The notes below the pieces were generated by a model. It made no database searches. It was given only the letters and a program-made list of their open reading frames with translations, and was not told where the DNA came from. Position numbers and translations under genes: made by a program. Shown in pieces: positions 1 to 4,066 of a stretch of 5,810 bases of DNA. This DNA comes from an uncultured Coriobacteriaceae bacterium. GTDB lineage: Bacteria > Actinomycetota > Coriobacteriia > Coriobacteriales > Eggerthellaceae. The stretch is taken from the NCBI GenBank assembly GCA_902796815.1, contig CADBQL010000310.1, forward strand, positions 1 through 5,810, written 5' to 3'. How positions within the stretch are numbered: the first letter of the stretch is position 1; the number at the start of each line of letters is the position of its first letter.

Positions 1-164
1 ACACGGCAGACCTTGCGAAGAGCCGAGTTCGGCTTCTTCGGGGTGGTGGTGTACACGCGGGTGCACACGCCACGCTTCTGCGGGTTGCCCTTCAGAGCAG
101 GCGTCTTGGACTTGTCGACCTGCTTTTGGCGGCCCTTGCGGACCAGCTGGTTAATTGTAGGCAT
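1..164 (-). CDS. rpsL: 30S ribosomal protein S12, N-terminal part (cut by the window edge)
   Basis: S12 is a small-subunit ribosomal protein at the decoding centre, where it helps monitor codon-anticodon pairing. The 54 complete codons visible translate to a protein starting MPTINQLVRKGRQKQ, followed by the hallmark S12 stretches PQKRGVCTRVYTTTPKKPNS and ALRKVCRV; these match the conserved N-terminus of bacterial S12. The ATG at 164 is preceded by a good Shine-Dalgarno (AAGGAG at 174-179, 9 nt spacing), which fixes the start. Residue 43, where changes give streptomycin resistance in other bacteria, is the wild-type lysine; the second such site, near residue 88, is outside the window. The gene has its own promoter and a long leader and is separated from the upstream pyrophosphatase gene by a terminator. 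In most bacteria it heads an rpsL-rpsG-fusA-tuf operon; that part is not visible here. Confidence 0.98.
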   Translation of the reverse strand, partial: MPTINQLVRKGRQKQVDKSKTPALKGNPQKRGVCTRVYTTTPKKPNSALRKVCR

Positions 165-173
165 TTAACAAAT

Positions 174-179
174 CTCCTT
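174..179 (-). promoter_or_regulatory. Ribosome binding site of rpsL
   Basis: The minus strand reads AAGGAG, a near-full match to the anti-Shine-Dalgarno sequence, 9 nt before the rpsL ATG. It settles the rpsL start codon. Confidence 0.9.
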
Positions 180-260
180 ATTACTTTTTGGGTTGCGTCG
201 TCGTCACGCCGCTCCCCTCTTCTACTTGTTGACCGTGGGGCGATCTGCACGTTGAAAGGA

Positions 261-276
261 ATCTGCAGCACCAGAT
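261..276 (-). other. Leader hairpin B of rpsL (GTGCTG loop)
   Basis: On the minus strand, ATCTG and CAGAT form a perfect 5-bp stem around the six-base loop GTGCTG, inside the predicted rpsL 5' UTR about 100 nt before the start codon. The loop is identical to that of leader hairpin A at 351-368. The stem is short, so its stability is uncertain; the shared loop is the reason to record it. Confidence 0.4.
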
Positions 277-315
277 GCCTAACGCGTGTGACCTGCCGTT
301 ATAATCAACGGACGC

Positions 316-346
316 TTCGTGTGCGTTCAGCTGATACGCGCACGAA
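316..346 (-). other. Stable stem-loop in the rpsL leader
   Basis: Bases 316-326 and 336-346 are inverted copies that pair over 11 positions around a 9-base loop. In the minus-strand RNA ten pairs are Watson-Crick and one is a C/A mismatch. No T-tract follows, so it is not an intrinsic terminator. It lies about 25 nt after the predicted rpsL start of transcription and could be a regulatory or stabilising leader structure; no function can be read from the sequence. Confidence 0.5.
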
Positions 347-350
347 CCTT

Positions 351-368
351 CGTCTCCAGCACGAGACG
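351..368 (-). other. Leader hairpin A of rpsL (GTGCTG loop)
   Basis: On the minus strand, CGTCTC and GAGACG form a perfect 6-bp stem around the loop GTGCTG, at the very start of the predicted rpsL transcript. The same hexaloop recurs in leader hairpin B at 261-276. A 5'-terminal hairpin like this could protect the mRNA or be a protein or RNA contact site; that is inference. Confidence 0.45.
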
Positions 369-377
369 CAAGGCGAA

Positions 378-406
378 ATGGTAAACGCGCTGAACAGGCT
401 TGTCAA
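378..406 (-). promoter_or_regulatory. Promoter of rpsL (sigma-70 type)
   Basis: The minus strand carries a perfect -35 box TTGACA (401-406), a 17-nt spacer, and a -10 box TACCAT (378-383), which keeps four of six consensus bases including the leading TA and the final T. Transcription would start near 371, giving a leader of about 205 nt before the rpsL ATG. Its place between the upstream gene's terminator and rpsL fits its being the main promoter of the ribosomal protein operon. Confidence 0.75.
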
Positions 407-443
407 ACAACACGCACCCGGGCGTATCCATTCATGGCACATT

Positions 444-452
444 TTATCCACA
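444..452 (+). promoter_or_regulatory. Perfect DnaA-box match (TTATCCACA)
   Basis: The nine bases match the strong DnaA-box consensus TTATNCACA exactly. They lie about 75 nt upstream of the predicted rpsL transcription start and abut a 10-bp palindrome CAATCGATTG (451-460). Only one perfect box is seen, so this is not an origin. It may be a regulatory DnaA site or chance. Confidence 0.3.
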
Positions 453-501
453 ATCGATTGGAAAACCCCGGACGCCACCGCTGAGCACCTCTGCTCCTAC
501 G

Positions 502-535
502 AAAAAAAGCCGAAAGGGGAGACTCCCCTTTCGGC
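502..535 (-). terminator. Intrinsic terminator of the pyrophosphatase gene
   Basis: On the minus strand a perfect 12-bp stem (524-535 with 509-520) closes a 3-base loop and is followed at once by seven T residues (508 down to 502). This is a textbook rho-independent terminator, starting about 25 nt after the pyrophosphatase stop codon. It insulates rpsL from upstream transcription. Confidence 0.95.
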
Positions 536-558
536 CACAAGACTGATGATTAAGCGCG

Positions 559-1926
559 CTATGCCTCCAGGATTCTCGATGCAACCTGCTTCTTTCGCGA
601 AAGCACACCGGGCATCCACGTTCCGCCCTCGCCCGTGCACTCGATGCCAAATGCGCGATTGACGATTCGGCGGTTGCCTTCGCAGAGGAACTGGCTGCCC
701 TCAGCAATGATGTCGGTAACCATCAGCAACACGCAGATGTAGCCGTTTTTCTCGATGAGCTCGCGCATGTAGGCGCGCATCTCCTTCTCGCGGCCCATGC
801 ACGAATCCAAATTAGTCGTCTCGTGTTGAGCGATGAGGACGGTGCCCTCACCCAGGTCGAACTCCTTGGAGTCAGCGCTGACTAGCTTGTCGATGGGCAT
901 ATCGTCATCTCCGCCGCGGAACGAGAACACCTCCATGCCAAAATCGAGCGGCTCCATGCCGACGATCTCCGCTAGGAAATCGACCACCTGGGCATCGATC
1001 GGCGTCGCCGTCGGCGATTTGAGCACGACGGTGTCGGTCATCACGGCCGAAAGTAGGACAGCTGCGATTTCACGGGGGATGGTCACACCATAGCGCTGCG
1101 CCTCGAGCGTCACGATCGTAGCCGACGAGCCTACCGGCATGTTGATGAATTTAATCGGATAGATGGTCGAGACGTCCGCGATGCGATGGTGGTCGATGAT
1201 CTCAACAACTTCGGCATCCTCGATACCGGCCGCCGCCTGGCTAACCTCGTTATGATCGACGAGGATGACCTTGCGATGCGGGTGTACAGCGATATCGGAC
1301 CGAGTCACAATACCGATGGGCATGTTGTCCTCGTCGAGCACAACCGCCTCCCTGAACGGCTGGTGCATAAGATCCGAAACCGCCTCGTCCAAGCGCCCGT
1401 CTTTATTCAATGTCAAAATGCCATGTTCCATGACCGTGTCAACCGTCTGATCGAGCGAGGCGATGAGATCGGCGGCCACCGACATCTCGGTCGCGCCTTC
1501 GGTCTCGAGCACGTCGGTCGCCGAAATGTAGCGGTTGGCGATCATGCGCGTCGAGATAAGGCCCTTGTAGGTGCCGTCCTCGTTCGTAACGACGAGCGCC
1601 TGCACGTTATGCTTTCGCAGGACACGACCAGCTTCGATTATCTTCGCCTTTGCGCCGATGCTGATCGGATCGCAAGTCATGACATCGGATACGCGCGCGA
1701 ACAGGTTGTTTATGACCATGGGGACGTCGATTCCCCACTTGTCGAGCACACCCGCCGTCTCGCGGGGCAAAGGACCGAGGCGCGCCGGCACATACGTGGG
1801 CACATCCTCGCCCGGCACCGCATCTCGTTTTGCCAGCTCGTTTTTGAGCCACGCATAGCCGATTGCCGCGCTGATTGCATCGTTGTCGGGATTCCTGTGT
1901 CCTACTACTATAATTGGCGCTGCCAT
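559..1926 (-). CDS. ppaC: CBS-domain-containing manganese-dependent inorganic pyrophosphatase (family II)
   Basis: This cytoplasmic enzyme hydrolyses pyrophosphate to two phosphates, pulling PPi-producing biosynthesis forward. The 455-aa protein belongs to the DHH phosphoesterase superfamily. Its N-terminal DHH part carries the metal motif GHRNPDND (His10, Asp14, Asp16). A pair of CBS domains is inserted at about residues 74-134 and 160-214. The catalytic domain then resumes with VDHNE (Asp224), IDHH (Asp245-His247) and TDTVVLKSPT (Asp298). The DHHA2 domain (about 330-453) holds the substrate-binding Lys (probably Lys354) and the SRKKQ motif (443-447). Such CBS pairs bind adenine nucleotides and regulate activity, typically inhibition by AMP/ADP. 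The DRTGG domain found between the CBS domains in most relatives is missing, as in the Eggerthella lenta enzyme. The start at 1926 is chosen because GAGGAG (1931-1936) precedes it and the motif begins seven residues on; an ATG nine codons upstream (1953) has no ribosome binding site. Downstream is a strong terminator. Confidence 0.95.
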   Translation of the reverse strand: MAAPIIVVGHRNPDNDAISAAIGYAWLKNELAKRDAVPGEDVPTYVPARLGPLPRETAGVLDKWGIDVPMVINNLFARVSDVMTCDPISIGAKAKIIEAGRVLRKHNVQALVVTNEDGTYKGLISTRMIANRYISATDVLETEGATEMSVAADLIASLDQTVDTVMEHGILTLNKDGRLDEAVSDLMHQPFREAVVLDEDNMPIGIVTRSDIAVHPHRKVILVDHNEVSQAAAGIEDAEVVEIIDHHRIADVSTIYPIKFINMPVGSSATIVTLEAQRYGVTIPREIAAVLLSAVMTDTVVLKSPTATPIDAQVVDFLAEIVGMEPLDFGMEVFSFRGGDDDMPIDKLVSADSKEFDLGEGTVLIAQHETTNLDSCMGREKEMRAYMRELIEKNGYICVLLMVTDIIAEGSQFLCEGNRRIVNRAFGIECTGEGGTWMPGVLSRKKQVASRILEA

Positions 1927-1930
1927 TGTT

Positions 1931-1936
1931 CTCCTC
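1931..1936 (-). promoter_or_regulatory. Ribosome binding site of ppaC
   Basis: The minus strand reads GAGGAG, 4 nt before the ATG at 1926. The spacing is short but usable. It decides between this start and the alternative ATG at 1953, which has no purine-rich site in front. Confidence 0.7.
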
Positions 1937-1991
1937 GTTTCGATCTGTCGCATAGGGCGATTGCCCGCATTCGTTGATTGGTCGCACGCAT

Positions 1992-1997
1992 ATTATA
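1992..1997 (-). promoter_or_regulatory. Candidate proximal ppaC promoter (perfect -10 box)
   Basis: The minus strand has a perfect TATAAT. Transcription would start near 1985, giving a leader of about 59 nt. No convincing -35 box exists at 16-18 nt spacing; the -35 region instead falls in the right arm of the inverted repeat at 2012-2040. There is no TG extension either. It is either a weak or activated promoter, or one governed by whatever binds the inverted repeat. Confidence 0.45.
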
Positions 1998-2011
1998 CCC
2001 GCCTCGTCTTT

Positions 2012-2040
2012 GTAGAAGGGCCGTTGGATGGCCCTTCTAC
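2012..2040 (-). terminator. Perfect 11-bp inverted repeat: U-less terminator or operator
   Basis: GTAGAAGGGCC (2012-2022) and its exact inverse (2030-2040) flank a 7-base loop. RNA from either strand would form a stable hairpin. There is no T-tract on either side, so it is not a classical intrinsic terminator, although hairpins without U-tracts have been proposed as terminators in actinobacteria. It lies between the PASTA gene and ppaC, just upstream of a perfect -10 box, so it could end PASTA-gene transcription, act as an attenuator in a longer ppaC leader, or be a DNA operator. The inverted repeat itself is certain; the role is not. Confidence 0.45.
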
Positions 2041-2125
2041 CGAGCAAAGAATTGCTGTTCACATGAGTCCGCACGTCCCGCAAAACCCTAGGTGAAAATG
2101 CGCATCAGCCTGTCCTCGTGGCTAG

Positions 2126-2154
2126 ATAATAGTCTGCGGAATCGCCGATGTCAT
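2126..2154 (-). promoter_or_regulatory. Candidate distal ppaC promoter
   Basis: The minus strand has ATGACA (2149-2154, five of six) and TATTAT (2126-2131, five of six) with the ideal 17-nt spacer. Transcription would start near 2119, giving a ppaC leader of about 190 nt that contains the hairpin at 2012-2040. By box quality this is the better of the two ppaC candidates. Confidence 0.5.
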
Positions 2155-2173
2155 GCCTTTGCCTACCTCACCT

Positions 2174-2194
2174 GGGATTTTGCTGTGAAATCCC
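2174..2194 (-). other. Small hairpin downstream of the PASTA gene
   Basis: GGGATTT and AAATCCC form a perfect 7-bp stem with a 7-base loop, about 35 nt after the PASTA gene's stop codon. No T-tract follows on the minus strand. It may be an mRNA 3'-end structure or a weak terminator. Confidence 0.3.
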
Positions 2195-2228
2195 TCTGAC
2201 ACAGTGAACTGCAGTGGCATAGACGCGC

Positions 2229-3929
2229 TTATCCGTTGGAATCGTCGCCAGCGTCGTCGCTTCCGTCATCCGAATCGTCTTTGGCGTCCGAATCGGCATC
2301 ACCATCGCCTTCGCTGCCGCCTGAATCGGCGCTGCCATCCGAATTGTCATCGTCGCCATCGTCGACATCGGCATCCCCACCGTATATGGCTTCGACCTTC
2401 GTGCCCGCATCCACGGTGGTTCCAGCATCGGGGTCGGTCGACATCACTTCCATATTCGGGTTTTTCTTGTCGTAATCGAGCACAAGACCCAAGTCTTTGA
2501 GGGCAGCCGCCGCATCCTTGCCTTTCATGCCAGACAAGTCGGGAATCTCGACGGTCGCGGGCTGAGGCCTGTCGGGGAAAATCCCTTCGACCATCGAGCC
2601 TGGTTTGACTTCGGTTCCAGCCGCCGGATTAGTTGCCGTCAGCTCCTCGCTTCCCCTGCTTTCGTCGTATTTGAACTTGAGACCCGCATCGTTTATCACA
2701 CCAAGCGCGTCATTGCCAGTCATGCCGACCACATTCGGGACTGCGACGGTTGTCGGTTCCGGATCGGGCTCGGTTCCCTCGACCACAAAGCCGGGATCAA
2801 CAAGTGTACCCGCAGCGGGATTCTGGGCAATAAGAGGCTGGTTACCCATGCTTTCATCGTATTTGAGGCCGAGACCCAACTCTTTACATTCCTCCAGTGC
2901 GTCGTCTCCCGACATGCCGACGATGTCCGGAACCTCAACCGTCGAGGACTTATGCTGCAGTCTCAACGAAACTACCGTTCCTTCGTCCACCGTGGTTCCT
3001 GCATCGGGGTTCATGGCGATGACCGTTCCGTCTTCCTCTCCCGTATAGCGATAATCAAGCCCTGCGCTTTCGAGCGCTTTCGCTGCATCATCGAGCGTAT
3101 AGGTATACACATCGGGAACTTCCACCTGTTGCGCCGGTGCAGGGCCAAGCGACACACAGAGCGTAACGATAGTCCCCTTGGGAACCTCGACTCCAAAGTC
3201 GACAGACTGGCTCATGACTATGCCCTCATCGAACGAGTCGCTGTAGGAGGTCGATTTGTCGAAGCCCAAGCCCAAGTTCGTAAGCGCGCTGCTCGCACCC
3301 TCGAAGGGCTCTCCCACCAAATCGGGAACTGAAACCTTGTTGTCTTCCAAAGCGGTCGCAAACGCAATCTGCGTGCCTTCGTCAACCTGAGTTCCCGCAG
3401 CAATAGATTGCTGGCACACCAAACCCGGCGCGACGTCTGACGAGACGACGGGGTCACCTGGAACGCCGATGAGGCCGGCGTCGGAAATCGCCTTTTCTGC
3501 ATCGGTTTGGTTCAGTCCAATCAAATTAGGAACGGCCACTTTATCTGGCGCTTTCTTGCCAAGCGAAACGGTCAACGACACCTTTGCTCCGGCATTCTCT
3601 TTTGCGAGCGCTTCGGGTTTTTGGGATATTACCAGGCCGCTTTGAACGGTATCGCTGTTGTCGTACAAGACTTCACCCAGCTTGAGACCCGCTTTTTCGA
3701 GTAGCCGCTGGGCATCTTTTACCTCGAGATACACAAGATTTGGAACCTCGACCTGAGCCGTAGAGCTTGCGGAGCTCGATGAGCTCGCAGAACTCGCAGA
3801 GCTTGCCGCGCTTGACGAACTCGCAGAGCTTGAGCTGCTCGCTTGAGATGAACAGCTACATCCCGCAACCACGAGCGCGACCGCAACGGCCATCAGCATT
3901 AGCGCGGTGGTTAACAACCTTTTCTTCAT
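2229..3929 (-). CDS. Seven-PASTA-repeat lipoprotein with acidic C-terminal tail
   Basis: This is a 566-aa exported lipoprotein, probably anchored on the outer face of the membrane. Residues 1-23 are a signal peptide (MKKR, hydrophobic core) ending in the lipobox VAGC with Cys24 as the lipidation site. A Ser/Ala linker (29-57) follows, then seven PASTA repeats at about 60-124, 131-195, 199-262, 269-325, 331-385, 395-449 and 460-515. Each starts with a V-x-(V/I)-P-(D/N) motif and most have the late NPxAGT-like turn. Residues 519-566 are an Asp/Ser/Gly tail. PASTA domains normally form the outer part of PknB/StkP kinases and some penicillin-binding proteins, where they sense or bind peptidoglycan. 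Here no kinase or transpeptidase domain is present, so a cell-wall binding or adaptor role is inferred. The start at 3929 is preferred over an ATG seven codons earlier because GGGGAG precedes it and it begins the signal peptide directly. Four further cysteines (26, 172, 258, 348) are scattered. The gene follows pcrA by 134 nt. Confidence 0.9.
   Translation of the reverse strand: MKKRLLTTALMLMAVAVALVVAGCSCSSQASSSSSASSSSAASSASSASSSSSASSTAQVEVPNLVYLEVKDAQRLLEKAGLKLGEVLYDNSDTVQSGLVISQKPEALAKENAGAKVSLTVSLGKKAPDKVAVPNLIGLNQTDAEKAISDAGLIGVPGDPVVSSDVAPGLVCQQSIAAGTQVDEGTQIAFATALEDNKVSVPDLVGEPFEGASSALTNLGLGFDKSTSYSDSFDEGIVMSQSVDFGVEVPKGTIVTLCVSLGPAPAQQVEVPDVYTYTLDDAAKALESAGLDYRYTGEEDGTVIAMNPDAGTTVDEGTVVSLRLQHKSSTVEVPDIVGMSGDDALEECKELGLGLKYDESMGNQPLIAQNPAAGTLVDPGFVVEGTEPDPEPTTVAVPNVVGMTGNDALGVINDAGLKFKYDESRGSEELTATNPAAGTEVKPGSMVEGIFPDRPQPATVEIPDLSGMKGKDAAAALKDLGLVLDYDKKNPNMEVMSTDPDAGTTVDAGTKVEAIYGGDADVDDGDDDNSDGSADSGGSEGDGDADSDAKDDSDDGSDDAGDDSNG
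2232..2375 (-). repeat. Low-complexity region coding the acidic Asp/Ser/Gly tail
   Basis: The last 48 codons of the PASTA lipoprotein encode almost only Asp, Ser, Gly, Glu and Ala, with a single Lys. The DNA is correspondingly repetitive in GAC/GAT and TCC/AGC-type codons. The stretch is prone to slippage, so its length may vary between strains. Confidence 0.7.
2565..2939 (-). repeat. Duplicated PASTA units 5 and 6
   Basis: Residues 331-391 and 395-455 of the lipoprotein align closely. They share VVGM/IVGM, a G(D/N)DAL core, KYDES, NPAAGT and VEG, followed by a short Pro-rich spacer. This pair is more alike than the other repeats, suggesting a more recent internal duplication; unit 7 is a more distant relative of the same type. 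Confidence 0.6.
3790..3831 (-). repeat. Short direct repeat in the Ser/Ala linker
   Basis: The 15-base word GAACTCGCAGAGCTT (plus strand) occurs at 3790-3804 and again at 3817-3831, offset by 27 bases (nine codons). It sits in an AGCTC-rich stretch coding the Ser/Ala linker, a sign of expansion by in-frame slippage or duplication. Confidence 0.75.
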
Positions 3930-4057
3930 GACGCTCCCCTTCCAGTTCATGACGATAGCCTACAAGCCTTCGACCTTGCGAAAGTGTCTCGCGCACATCC
4001 TCCCATCCCCGATTCTCTGGCGGACGGCACTTCGAAAAGCCGTACCCGTCCTTTCGA

Positions 4058-4066
4058 ATCATATCA
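4058..4066 (-). promoter_or_regulatory. Candidate extended -10 promoter of the PASTA gene
   Basis: The minus strand reads TGATATGAT, that is a TGn extension followed by TATGAT (five of six). The TGA is also the stop codon of pcrA. Transcription would start near 4051, about 120 nt before the PASTA gene's ATG. No good -35 box is seen, which extended -10 promoters can tolerate. Read-through from pcrA is the alternative source of transcript, as no clear terminator lies in between. Confidence 0.35.

Noticed and set aside
300..305. Plus-strand TATAAT as a promoter
   Set aside because: Perfect -10 but no -35 box or TG extension at workable spacing, and no plus-strand gene for it to serve.
126..662. 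Plus-strand open frame of 178 codons across the rpsL-ppaC gap
   Set aside because: It runs antisense through the start of rpsL, the terminator and the end of ppaC, has no family-like sequence, and overlaps well-supported minus-strand genes and signals.
1186..1977. Plus-strand open frame of 263 codons opposite ppaC
   Set aside because: It is a mirror of the ppaC codon pattern, Arg/His-rich with no recognisable motif, and lies wholly on the opposite strand of a conserved enzyme gene.
2088..2105. Five-codon leader peptide (MRIFT) in the distal ppaC leader
   Set aside because: A start and stop are present with a loose AGGA upstream, but so short a frame has no coding evidence and no run of regulatory codons.
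1954..2228. Fluoride or other known riboswitch before ppaC
   Set aside because: Pyrophosphatase genes are sometimes fluoride-riboswitch controlled, so I looked for the characteristic GGnGATGG-type start and pseudoknot; nothing like it is present.
4031..4057. Inverted repeat TTCGAAA/TTTCGAA as a pcrA terminator
   Set aside because: Only a 7-bp stem around a long loop, with no T-tract on the minus strand; not enough to call a terminator.
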